This document shows, one piece after another, positions 1-11,737 of a DNA stretch of 64,000 bases. Position 1 is the first letter of the stretch. Each line of letters opens with the position of its first letter. Origin of the DNA: Lachnospiraceae bacterium (GTDB lineage: Bacteria; Bacillota; Clostridia; Lachnospirales; Lachnospiraceae); the NCBI GenBank assembly GCA_910575005.1, contig CAJTCL010000013.1:1-64000 (forward strand), read 5' to 3'. A program made the translations under genes and the position numbers. The notes below the pieces were generated by a model. That model searched no databases and had not been told where the DNA came from. It saw only the letters and a program-made list of their open reading frames with translations.

Positions 1-151
1 TTACATAATCTAAAAGTGCTTTCATGAACAAATCCATCCTTTTTTCTTTGATTATACCAAAAAATGGATGAAATGTTCATAATTTATTCATTCATGCGTT
101 TGTCGTGGAAGTTTTTTCATAATTATATATTTTTTGAAATTAAAAACATCT

Positions 152-505
152 TCATCCACATCACTTCTACAGTTCTTCCACAACAATTTCCACATTGTGG
201 AATACTGCTGGATAAAAATATTTCAAAAATAGCACTTTCAACATTATTCACAGTACACACTATAATAAGGAAGAAACTCATTTTATCAACAAATTATCCA
301 CATTATCCACATTCAAATAAAGTTATCCATAATTTGTGGAAAACTTGTGGATAAAAATCTAAGATCTTGTGTAAAATCAAATAAATTTATCTTCAAACCC
401 TTGATAATCCTTGAAAAAATGCTATTGTAGATATGTTTATAAACTATTTTGTTGAAAAATGGTTCAATTATCCATATTTTGGCCGTATTATAGTATTTAT
501 CCACC
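152..505. other. oriC, left box cluster upstream of dnaA
   Basis: AT-rich gene-free region (1-625) with many DnaA boxes. Perfect TTATCCACA copies lie at 294-302 and 303-311 and, on the minus strand, at 346-354. Near-consensus copies lie at 152-160, 323-331, 335-343 (minus), 468-476 and 497-505. A short palindromic stretch around 188-202 carries two further half-boxes. The position directly before dnaA, and a second cluster between dnaA and dnaN, match the bipartite Bacillus/Clostridium origin. The unwinding element itself was not pinned down. No rpmH is visible in bases 1-150. Confidence 0.85.
463..491 (+). promoter_or_regulatory. Candidate dnaA promoter overlapping DnaA boxes
   Basis: TTCAAT (463-468), 17 bp, TATTAT (486-491). 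A second option is TTGAAA (452-457), 17 bp, TATTTT (475-480). DnaA boxes at 468-476 and 497-505 overlap or abut these elements, which would allow the usual autorepression of dnaA. Inferred from sequence only. Confidence 0.5.
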
Positions 506-625
506 ATATTATCCCCTATACCTTACTAAAAATTTATTGATTATTTGGACAATTTACGTTATTATAGAATAGGGGAGACTTTGAATAACCACACGGACTA
601 TATTTTTTTAAACTTGGAGAAGCGT

Positions 626-1975
626 ATGGAACTTATTTTAGAAAAATGGGAAGAAATCCTCAGAACTGTAAAGGAAGAACATGAACTGACAGATATTTCC
701 TTTAACACCTGGCTAAAGCCTTTACGTGTATATAGTATTGAAGGATCAAAGCTTTACATCTTGGTTCCATCTGAACAGATGGGATTAAATTATATTACAA
801 AAAAATATACACTCCCAATCAGGGTGGCAATTGCAGAAATTACTGGCATTGATTATGAGGTTGAATTTATTTTACAAGAACAGACTGCTAATGTGAAACC
901 ATTTAGAAGTAAGTCCTCTGTATCTCGTCCTGATTCAGAAATTTCTAATTTAAATCCCAACTATACTTTTGATTCCTTTGTAGTTGGAAATAATAATAAA
1001 TTTGCCCATGCTGCCAGCTTAGCTGTATCAGAATCTCCCGGAGAAGTTTATAACCCTCTCTATATTTATGGCGGCCCTGGGCTTGGTAAAACACATTTGA
1101 TGCAGTCAATTGGACATTTTATCCTGCAACAGAAACCAGAAAAAAAAGTTTTATATGTCACTTCAGAGGCTTTTACAAATGAGGTTATTGATTCCATTCG
1201 TAACGGCAACGCTTCTGCCATGACAAAACTGAGAGATAAATATCGAACCGTTGATGTATTGCTGATTGATGATGTGCAATTCATTATCGGAAAAGAAAGC
1301 ACGCAGGAAGAATTTTTTCATACTTTTAATGTACTTCATGCTGCCAGAAAACAAATTATTTTGTCTTCTGATAAGCCTCCAAAAGAGATGGAGACATTAG
1401 AAGAACGTATCCGTTCCCGCTTTGAGTGGGGACTTCTCGCAGATGTTGGATATCCAGATTATGAGACACGAATGGCTATTTTGCGCCGAAAAGAAGAGAT
1501 GGATAAATTTCATTTAAGTGATGAAATTCTTGATTATATTGCAACCAACATTAAGTCAAATATTAGAGAATTGGAAGGCGCTCTTAACAAATTGGTTGCG
1601 TTTTCTAATCTTGAAGATACTGAAATCACAATGGAAGTGGCAGTGCGGGAACTTCAAAACATTATATCTCCTGATAAACCAAAGGAAATTACCCCTCAGC
1701 TAGTAATTGAGATTGTAGCAGAACACTTTAACATTTCTACTGACCAGATGATTTCCAAAAACCGTAGCAATAATATCTCCAGACCAAGACAGATCGCCAT
1801 GTACCTATGCAAAAATATGACACCAGCACCTTTGGAGACCATTGGCGCTCTACTTGGAGGACGAGATCATTCTACAGTACTTCATGGAATCAATAAAATT
1901 ACCAAGGAATACGACCAGAACGAGAATTTCTATCATTTGATTGAGACAATCAAAAAAAAGATTAATCCAAATTAA
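626..1975 (+). CDS. dnaA: Chromosomal replication initiator DnaA
   Basis: Binds DnaA boxes, unwinds oriC and loads the replicative helicase. The 449-residue product has all four family domains. The N-terminal helicase-loading domain starts MELILEKWEEIL. A short linker follows, then an AAA+ domain with Walker A GGPGLGKTHLM and Walker B LLIDDVQF, and a C-terminal helix-turn-helix with the DnaA signature GGRDHSTVLHG. The reading frame is open back to a TTG at 545, but ATG 626 is preceded by GGAGA at 616-620 and matches family starts, so the longer form is rejected. DnaA boxes lie on both sides, as expected for oriC. Confidence 0.98.
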   Translation: MELILEKWEEILRTVKEEHELTDISFNTWLKPLRVYSIEGSKLYILVPSEQMGLNYITKKYTLPIRVAIAEITGIDYEVEFILQEQTANVKPFRSKSSVSRPDSEISNLNPNYTFDSFVVGNNNKFAHAASLAVSESPGEVYNPLYIYGGPGLGKTHLMQSIGHFILQQKPEKKVLYVTSEAFTNEVIDSIRNGNASAMTKLRDKYRTVDVLLIDDVQFIIGKESTQEEFFHTFNVLHAARKQIILSSDKPPKEMETLEERIRSRFEWGLLADVGYPDYETRMAILRRKEEMDKFHLSDEILDYIATNIKSNIRELEGALNKLVAFSNLEDTEITMEVAVRELQNIISPDKPKEITPQLVIEIVAEHFNISTDQMISKNRSNNISRPRQIAMYLCKNMTPAPLETIGALLGGRDHSTVLHGINKITKEYDQNENFYHLIETIKKKINPN

Positions 1976-2033
1976 AGATAACTTCTCGTATTGTGAACAA
2001 CCTTCCATTTGATTTGGGAGGCAATCTAACAAT

Positions 2034-2094
2034 TGTGGACAAGTTATGCACAAAAGCTGTTGAAACCCTTGGATAACCAGGGTATTCATCCACA
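2034..2094. other. oriC, right box cluster between dnaA and dnaN
   Basis: The 347-bp gap between dnaA and dnaN (1976-2322) contains DnaA-box-like sites at 2034-2042 (minus), 2044-2052 (TTATGCACA) and 2086-2094 (TCATCCACA), plus partial copies near 1990 and 2070. In Bacillus-type origins this second cluster lies next to the unwinding region. No gene is seen here: the open frame leading into dnaN has no family similarity before residue MKIV. Confidence 0.7.
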
Positions 2095-2322
2095 ACTACA
2101 ATATATGATACATAAGCTTCATTTTAAGCTATATTTTTTGTACACAGTTTGTCCAAGGTATTTCAAGATGAAATTCACAGGGTTATACAAGAACTTAAAG
2201 TTCGCAAAGCCTTTCCAGACAAGGCCTTTGAAACTTATTCACATATAAACAAGCCCTATTATGAAGAAGATGAATCTTTTACTATAAATATATCTCTATA
2301 TCAGGAAGGAGTTATTCACATT

Positions 2323-3435
2323 ATGAAAATCGTATGTTCCAGATCAAATCTCCTGCAAGGAGTAAATATTGTATCAAAAGCAGTACCATCCAGAACTACA
2401 ATGGCAATTCTAGAATGTATTTTAATTGATGCATCTACAAATGAAATAAAACTTACCGCAAATGATATGGAATTAGGAATCGAGACTAAAATCGAAGGAG
2501 AAATTCTTGAACGTGGTGTAATAGCCTTAGATGCAAAAATTTTCTCTGAGATTGTGAGAAAACTTCCTGACAATGAAGTAACGATTGAGACAGACACTTC
2601 ATTTAAGACATTGATTATTTGCGAGAAAGCAAAATTTAATATTATTGGAAAGTCAGGCGAAGATTTTTCTTATTTACCTTATATTGAGAGAAATCAGCCT
2701 GTACTTCTATCCCAATTTGCTTTAAAAGAAATCATCCGTCAGACAATCTTTTCTATTGCAGATAGTGATAACAATAAGTTGATGACCGGAGAATTATTTG
2801 AAATAAAAGAGAATCAATTAAAAGTAGCCTCTTTGGATGGACATCGTATTTCTATTCGTAAGATAGAATTAAAAGAAAATTATCAGGATATCAAAGTTGT
2901 TGTTCCTGGTAAAACGTTGCAAGAAGTTAGTAAAATCTTACCTGGAGATGCCAATAAATTTGTAAATATATTTTTTACAGATAATCATATTGTATTTGAA
3001 TTTGATAGTACGACAGTTGTCTCTCGTCTGATTGAAGGAGAGTATTTTAAAATTGAACAGATGCTCTCCTCCGATTATGAGACAAAGATAAAAATTAATA
3101 AACGTGAACTTTTGGATTGTATTGACAGAGCCACACTTTTAGTGAAGGAAGGCGATAAAAAGCCGATTATTATCCATGTCACAGAAGAAACGATGGAATT
3201 AAAAATCAATTCTTTTATTGGTTCTATGAATGAGGATATTGATATTCAGAAGGAAGGAAAAGATATTTTAATTGGATTTAATCCAAAATTCTTTATTGAT
3301 GCTCTTAGAGTAATTGATGAGGAGGAAGTGATCTTATACATGGTAAATCCAAAGGCACCTTGTTTTATTAAAGATGATGAGGAAAAATTTATTTATCTTA
3401 TTCTACCGGTAAATTTTAATGCAGCAACAAATTAG
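2323..3435 (+). CDS. dnaN: DNA polymerase III sliding clamp (beta subunit)
   Basis: Ring-shaped processivity clamp that tethers DNA polymerase III and repair partners to DNA. The product is 370 residues, the usual length, and starts MKIVCSRSNLLQG. It shows the three repeated clamp folds and the conserved C-terminal part with LIGFNPKFFIDAL and a terminal LILPVNFN-like segment that ends in the partner-binding pocket. The frame is open back to 2149, but the 58 extra codons have no clamp similarity. An AGGAAGGA sits 13-20 bases before ATG 2323, a slightly long spacing. It follows dnaA and is followed after 9 bases by the S4-domain gene. Confidence 0.97.
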   Translation: MKIVCSRSNLLQGVNIVSKAVPSRTTMAILECILIDASTNEIKLTANDMELGIETKIEGEILERGVIALDAKIFSEIVRKLPDNEVTIETDTSFKTLIICEKAKFNIIGKSGEDFSYLPYIERNQPVLLSQFALKEIIRQTIFSIADSDNNKLMTGELFEIKENQLKVASLDGHRISIRKIELKENYQDIKVVVPGKTLQEVSKILPGDANKFVNIFFTDNHIVFEFDSTTVVSRLIEGEYFKIEQMLSSDYETKIKINKRELLDCIDRATLLVKEGDKKPIIIHVTEETMELKINSFIGSMNEDIDIQKEGKDILIGFNPKFFIDALRVIDEEEVILYMVNPKAPCFIKDDEEKFIYLILPVNFNAATN

Positions 3436-3444
3436 AGGTGTAAT

Positions 3445-3650
3445 ATGCAGGAAATTAAATTGAGAGAAGATTATATTAAGTTAGGGCAGGCACTGAAGGC
3501 AGCTAATCTGGTAGAATCAGGGGTTATGGCAAAAATGGTGATTCAGGATGGTATGGTGACAGTGAATGGAAGGACAGAGATTCAAAGAGGAAAAAAATTA
3601 GTAGATGGAGATGTTGTGTCCTTTGAAGGGGAGACAATTAAAATTATAAA

Positions 3651-3654
<4 letters not shown>
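3445..3654 (+). CDS. yaaA: S4-domain RNA-binding protein, YaaA/RlbA family
   Basis: Small 69-residue S4-type RNA-binding protein, nearly all of it one S4 domain (KLGQALKAANLVESGVMAK, then the VTVNGRTEIQRGKKL loop). Homologues between dnaN and recF in Firmicutes have been linked to ribosome assembly; that role is from family knowledge, not from this sequence. A GAGGTG ribosome site overlaps the dnaN stop. Its own stop overlaps the recF start by four bases (ATGA), so the two are probably translationally coupled. Confidence 0.93.
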
Positions 3655-6693
<3,039 letters not shown>

Positions 6694-6774
6694 TACAAAT
6701 CTGATAATAAGATAAATTAGGGGATATTGGGGATATTTTAAATTTCTGACACATGGAATATAGGAGGAAATTAG

Positions 6775-9387
6775 ATGGATGACAGAATATTTGACAGGGT
6801 TGATGACGTTGATTTGAAAAAAACAATGGAGCGTTCCTATATTGATTATGCGATGAGTGTTATCGCATCTAGGGCGCTTCCTGATGTAAGAGACGGCTTG
6901 AAGCCTGTCCAGAGGAGAATTCTCTATGCCATGATTGAGCTGAACAATGGTCCAGATAAGCCTCATCGTAAATGTGCCCGTATTGTCGGTGATACTATGG
7001 GTAAATATCATCCGCATGGTGATAGTTCCATTTATGGTGCGCTGGTAAATATGGCACAGGAATGGTCCACTCGTTATATGTTGGTGGATGGTCATGGAAA
7101 TTTTGGTTCTGTTGATGGCGATGGTGCGGCGGCAATGCGATACACAGAAGCCAGACTCAGCAAAATTTCAATGGAAATGCTTGCTGACATTAACAAGGAC
7201 ACCGTTGATTTTGGCCCAAATTTTGATGAGACTGAGAAAGAACCTCTCGTTCTGCCATCCCGTTTTCCAAATCTTTTAGTAAATGGAACGACTGGAATTG
7301 CTGTCGGTATGGCGACAAATATTCCTCCCCATAATCTTCGGGAAGTGATTGCTGCGGTAGTGAAAATTATTGACAATCGTATTTTGGAGGATCGTGATAC
7401 AGAGATCGAAGAGCTTTTAAATATTGTCAAAGGGCCAGATTTTCCTACTGGCGGCATGATTCTAGGTACTTCTGGCATTGATAAAGCATATCGTACTGGA
7501 CGGGGGAAGGTGCGCGTGCGCGCAGTGACAGATATTGAACCAATGGCAAACGGCAAGAATCGTATTGTGGTCACAGAACTTCCCTATATGGTCAATAAAG
7601 CGAGACTGATAGAAAAGATTGCCGAGCTGGTGAGAGATAAGAAGGTTGATGGAATTACAGATTTACGCGATGAATCCAACCGAGAAGGAATGCGAATCTG
7701 TATTGAACTGCGCAGAGATGTCAATCCAAATGTGATCTTAAATCAGCTCTATAAGCATACACAGTTGCAAGATACTTTTGGTGTGATTATGCTTTCATTG
7801 GTCAACAATGAGCCAAGGGTCTTAAATCTCAAAGATATGTTGACCTATTATCTCAAACATCAAGAAGAGGTTGTCACCAGAAGAACAAGATATGAATTGA
7901 ATAAAGCCGAAGAACGAGCCCATATTTTGCAGGGGTTGTTGATTGCCTTAGATCACATTGATGAAGTGATCAGTATTATCCGTGGCAGTGAAAATGTTCA
8001 GCTTGCTAAGGCTCGTCTGATTGAGCGGTTTGCATTTTCCGATGCACAAGCGCAGGCAATTGTGGATATGAGACTGCGTGCATTGACAGGTTTGGAACGC
8101 GGCAAATTGGAGACAGAATATAATCAGTTAATGGAATTGATTGCCGAATTAAAGTCTATTCTTGCGGATGAAAAAAAGCTGCTTGGCGTGATTCGGGAAG
8201 AGATTATGCTCATTTCTGATAAATATGGGGATGATCGAAGAAGTTCTATTGGATTTGATGAATATGACATCTCTATGGAAGATCTAATTCCGGTTTCTAA
8301 TACTGTGATCACTATGACAAAACTGGGGTATATTAAGCGCATGAGTGTTGATAATTTCCGCAGTCAAAATCGCGGCGGTAAGGGAATTAAAGGTATGGAG
8401 ACCATTGATGATGATTATATTGAGGAACTTTTAATGACCACCACTCATCATTACTTGATGTTTTTTACAAACACAGGTAAGGTGTACCGAATGAAAGCTT
8501 ATGAGATCCCAGAGGCTGGAAGAACAGCAAGGGGAACCGCGATTATCAACTTACTTCAACTTCAGCCCGGAGAAAAGATTACAGCAGTGATCCCGATGAA
8601 AGAGTATAAGGATGACCATTATCTATTTATGGCTACCAAGAATGGAATTGTCAAAAAAACGCCGGTGACTGATTATGCAAATGTCCGCAAAAAGGGTCTT
8701 GCTGCAATCAGCCTGCGAGAAGAGGATGAGTTGATTGAGGTTAAATTTACTGATAATACCAAGGATATTCTTTTAGTAACAAAATTTGGCCAGTGTATTC
8801 GATTTCATGAGACAGATGTCCGAAGTACTGGAAGAATTTCAATGGGTGTGATTGGCATGAATCTGTCTGACCGTGATGAAGTGATTGGTATGCAGATGGA
8901 TACTCAGGGAGAATATCTGTTGATTGCCTCTGAGAAAGGGCTTGGAAAGCTGACCAGAATGGAGGAATTTACACCGCAAAATCGCGGCGGTAAAGGAGTG
9001 AAATGTTATAAGATCACTGAAAAGACTGGGAATATTATTGGAGTCAAGGCCGTCAATCAGGAAAATGAAATTATGATGATCACCACAGAAGGAATTATTA
9101 TTCGTATGAAGGTAGAGGGAATTTCTGTGCTTGGGCGAGTGACTTCTGGTGTTAAGCTGATGAATCTCTCTGAGGACATTACGGTAGCAAGTATTGCCAA
9201 AGTACGCGAGGATAAGTCTTTAATGGAAAATACAGAGGAAAGCGAACTTCTTACAGATGAAGAAGAAAAACTTAGTGCAAAAAAGGCACAGGAGGCAGCG
9301 CGTAAAATGACTAGTCCAGCAGAGGAGACTAATCAAGAGCTGTTAAAAGAGTTGGTTGAGAGGGCTGAGGCTGACCAAGAGGAATAG
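6775..9387 (+). CDS. gyrA: DNA gyrase subunit A
   Basis: Breakage-reunion subunit of gyrase. At 870 residues it carries the N-terminal catalytic core with the active-site Tyr in [11 protein letters not shown]. The C-terminal beta-pinwheel has two clear GyrA-box-type motifs (QNRGGKG near residues 527 and 741). The tail after about residue 820 is acidic and low-complexity. The quinolone-determining region reads [10 protein letters not shown]. Ser84 matches E. coli Ser83, and Gly88 falls where E. coli has Asp87. An AGGAGG lies 8 bases before the ATG. An AT-rich remnant and then a terminator follow. Confidence 0.98.
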   Translation: MDDRIFDRVDDVDLKKTMERSYIDYAMSVIASRALPDVRDGLKPVQRRILYAMIELNNGPDKPHRKCARIVGDTMGKYHPHGDSSIYGALVNMAQEWSTRYMLVDGHGNFGSVDGDGAAAMRYTEARLSKISMEMLADINKDTVDFGPNFDETEKEPLVLPSRFPNLLVNGTTGIAVGMATNIPPHNLREVIAAVVKIIDNRILEDRDTEIEELLNIVKGPDFPTGGMILGTSGIDKAYRTGRGKVRVRAVTDIEPMANGKNRIVVTELPYMVNKARLIEKIAELVRDKKVDGITDLRDESNREGMRICIELRRDVNPNVILNQLYKHTQLQDTFGVIMLSLVNNEPRVLNLKDMLTYYLKHQEEVVTRRTRYELNKAEERAHILQGLLIALDHIDEVISIIRGSENVQLAKARLIERFAFSDAQAQAIVDMRLRALTGLERGKLETEYNQLMELIAELKSILADEKKLLGVIREEIMLISDKYGDDRRSSIGFDEYDISMEDLIPVSNTVITMTKLGYIKRMSVDNFRSQNRGGKGIKGMETIDDDYIEELLMTTTHHYLMFFTNTGKVYRMKAYEIPEAGRTARGTAIINLLQLQPGEKITAVIPMKEYKDDHYLFMATKNGIVKKTPVTDYANVRKKGLAAISLREEDELIEVKFTDNTKDILLVTKFGQCIRFHETDVRSTGRISMGVIGMNLSDRDEVIGMQMDTQGEYLLIASEKGLGKLTRMEEFTPQNRGGKGVKCYKITEKTGNIIGVKAVNQENEIMMITTEGIIIRMKVEGISVLGRVTSGVKLMNLSEDITVASIAKVREDKSLMENTEESELLTDEEEKLSAKKAQEAARKMTSPAEETNQELLKELVERAEADQEE

Positions 9388-9415
9388 GGGATATAAATTA
9401 CTAAAACAAATTTAA

Positions 9416-9757
9416 AAATGTAAAACTGCTATATATAAAAAAATTCCAAAATTACCAAAAATAAAAAAATCACAAAAAATAAAGGTTACTACTAGTAAAA
9501 AAATTAGTGTAAAAAAGATAAAGAAAAAGGCACAATCATTTAAACTTTCTGCAAAATCAACCTCAGGAAATAAGGTTAAGTACAAACTTGTTAAGAAAAA
9601 TAAAAATATTAAGTTTACAGCATCTTCTGGTAAAGTTACTGTAAAAAAAGGAACTAAAAAAGGTACATATAAATTTAAAGTAAAAATGACTGTATCAGGA
9701 AATAAAAATTATAATGCATACTCAATTACCAAAACAATTACAATTAAAGTAAAATAA
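9416..9757 (+). pseudogene. Start-less remnant of a surface-protein C-terminus
   Basis: An open frame of about 113 codons runs from just after a stop at 9413-9415 to TAA 9755-9757 but has no ATG, GTG or TTG start with a ribosome site at its 5' end. The translation is lysine-rich and clearly protein-like: it contains KKISVKKIKKKAQSFKLSAK, SSGKVTVKKGTKKGTYKFKV and NYNAYSITKTITIKVK-stop. This matches the terminal repeat commonly found on secreted Lachnospiraceae proteins (pattern GKVTVKKGxKKGTYKxKV...GNKNY). The 5' part with signal peptide and effector domain is missing, so it is read as a truncated leftover of a large secreted protein, like those at 11.7-50.8 kb. Confidence 0.75.
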
Positions 9758-9761
9758 TAAT

Positions 9762-9801
9762 AATAGGGGATTTGCTAAAAGTAGCATGTCCCCTATTTTT
9801 T
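9762..9801 (+). terminator. Rho-independent terminator
   Basis: AATAGGGGA (9762-9770) pairs with TCCCCTATT (9789-9797), followed by a run of T. It closes the gyrA transcription unit after the remnant. Confidence 0.85.
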
Positions 9802-9895
9802 GTACAAAATGATTTTTTATACTTCACAATTTTAAAACATTTTGTTAAAATGTACCTATATATTTGTTTTTTACAAATAAAGATGGGGGTACCAT

Positions 9896-11635
9896 ATGAC
9901 ACATAAAGAGAAGGCAGAGAAGTTACTGCATCAGCAATATCATTGTTCTCAGGCATTATTTGGAGCATTTGCTGAAGATTTTGGCTTAGATTTAAAGATG
10001 GCATTTAAGATCAGCACGTGTTTTGGAGGAGGGATGCGACAGGGCGGAACTTGTGGCTGTATCACAGCATCTTTGCTGATTCTGGGAATGACAATTGGAT
10101 TTTATGATTCTCAGGATAGAGAACAGGAAGTTTATGGAAATAAGAAGACAGAAGAGTTTATTAGACTATTTAGTGAACATATGAATGGGGCGGTTAATTG
10201 TCGTGACATTTTAGGCAAAGATATATCTAAGCCAAATGAAATGGCAGAGATTCGCAGACAAGGATTGATTTTACAAAAATGTCCCAGAGCAATCAATATC
10301 AGTATTGAGATCTTGGAAGATATGTTATTAGAACATTTTAAGGGAATTATGGATAGTAATCTTGAACTGGATGATATTCCAGAAAATGATGAAATGGAGA
10401 CTGTTTTAAAAACAGTTAATAAGCTCCGTCATTTTAGAAAAAATGTCAATAATCTTTTGTTTTCCTCACAAAGGGAAATCGGATTTATTCAATTTGATGT
10501 ACGAAAATTTAAGATTATCAATGATTTATATGGTGAGAGATTTGGAGATCAGATTTTAGAGTTTATCATCAGGCAATTAGAGGAAAATTGTCAAGAAGGA
10601 CAGTTTTTTGTCAATCTGCGCAGCGATGTGTTTATGGTGGTTATGGAATATGACTTAGAGCAAGATCTGGTTGATTTTATAGAAAATTTGGATTCTAAGA
10701 TAAGCTGTTATAAAGATGTAAAGCTGCAGATGTGCTATGGTGTCTATACTGTGGAAGATAAGGAAATGGAGTTTCGGCAGATGGAAGATAGAGCTGCTAT
10801 GGCCAGAAAAGCTGCCAAAAACAATATATTGACAAATATTTTGTTTTATAAAGAGCAATTTAAGGATTCCCTGTATAACCGGAAGTTTATCGAAGAAAAT
10901 ATGCAGACAGCTATTACAGAAAAGCAATTTATGATGTATCTGCAGCCGAAATACAGTATTGCAAAAAATGAGATTATTGGGGCGGAAGCGCTGGTAAGGT
11001 GGCACCATCCAGAGCGTGGAATGATATTTCCAAATCAATTTATTCCCATTATTGAAGAAAATGGCTTTATCAAAAAAGTTGATTATTACATATGGGCTGA
11101 GGCATGTAGTTTTATTAAGAAATGTCAAGAGAAAGGATTAAATACATGTCCAATCTCTGTGAATGTGTCAAGGATTCACCTTCGAGATAATGAATGTATT
11201 CAAGTTCTTTCAGATTTGATCAAAAGCAGTGGCATTCGCAAGGAATTGTTAGAACTTGAGATTACAGAATCTACAGATGATCAACAGATCTGTAGGAAAG
11301 CCTATCAGCTTAAAGAAGAAGGATTTACGCTATTGATGGATGACTTTGGCAGTGGATATTCTTCTTTAAATATACTATTGGAGACACCTTTTGATGTGAT
11401 CAAACTTGATAAAAAATTTATTGAAAATATGATGGTATCCAATAAAGGGAGGTTGATATTAGAACATGTAGTTTTGATGGCAAACAAATTAGAGTTAGGA
11501 CTTCTAGCAGAAGGAGTGGAGACAAAAGATCAGATTGATCTTTTACAGAGTATCGGTTGTGATCAAGTACAGGGATATTACTATGCAAAACCAATGCCAA
11601 AAGAAGAATTTTTGGACTTGTTGCAAAAACAATAG
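9896..11635 (+). CDS. C_GCAxxG_C_C / degenerate GGDEF / EAL protein
   Basis: Predicted cyclic-di-GMP phosphodiesterase fused to a redox-type domain; 579 residues, no transmembrane segment. Residues 1-145 match the C_GCAxxG_C_C family: cysteines in HCSQALFGAFAEDFG, CFGGGMRQGGTCGC, NCRDILG and KCPRA. Residues about 185-320 form a GGDEF-like fold whose active motif is replaced by RSDVF, so cyclase activity is unlikely. Residues about 345-579 are a full EAL domain: E364-A-L-V-R-W, LELEITES, D482-D-FGSGYSS, KLDKKFIEN, EGVET and QGYYYAKP. All the usual metal and catalytic positions look kept. A GGGGG-rich ribosome site precedes ATG 9896. It stands alone between a terminator and the secreted GH51 gene. 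Redox or metal control of the EAL domain is inference. Confidence 0.88.
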   Translation: MTHKEKAEKLLHQQYHCSQALFGAFAEDFGLDLKMAFKISTCFGGGMRQGGTCGCITASLLILGMTIGFYDSQDREQEVYGNKKTEEFIRLFSEHMNGAVNCRDILGKDISKPNEMAEIRRQGLILQKCPRAINISIEILEDMLLEHFKGIMDSNLELDDIPENDEMETVLKTVNKLRHFRKNVNNLLFSSQREIGFIQFDVRKFKIINDLYGERFGDQILEFIIRQLEENCQEGQFFVNLRSDVFMVVMEYDLEQDLVDFIENLDSKISCYKDVKLQMCYGVYTVEDKEMEFRQMEDRAAMARKAAKNNILTNILFYKEQFKDSLYNRKFIEENMQTAITEKQFMMYLQPKYSIAKNEIIGAEALVRWHHPERGMIFPNQFIPIIEENGFIKKVDYYIWAEACSFIKKCQEKGLNTCPISVNVSRIHLRDNECIQVLSDLIKSSGIRKELLELEITESTDDQQICRKAYQLKEEGFTLLMDDFGSGYSSLNILLETPFDVIKLDKKFIENMMVSNKGRLILEHVVLMANKLELGLLAEGVETKDQIDLLQSIGCDQVQGYYYAKPMPKEEFLDLLQKQ

Positions 11636-11737
11636 CATCAAATTGCTTGAATATTTAAGTCCTGAGAAAATACTTATTTTTATTAAATATAAAAGTATTT
11701 TAGTATCAAAGAAGAAGGGAAAGGAGATTGTAAAGTT

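Noticed and set aside
545-625. Upstream extension of dnaA from a TTG codon
   Set aside because: No family similarity in the extra 27 residues, and the internal ATG 626 has a good ribosome site and the canonical N-terminus.
2149-2322. 58-codon extension of dnaN into the oriC region
   Set aside because: It covers the DnaA-box cluster and lacks clamp similarity; MKIV at 2323 is the family start.
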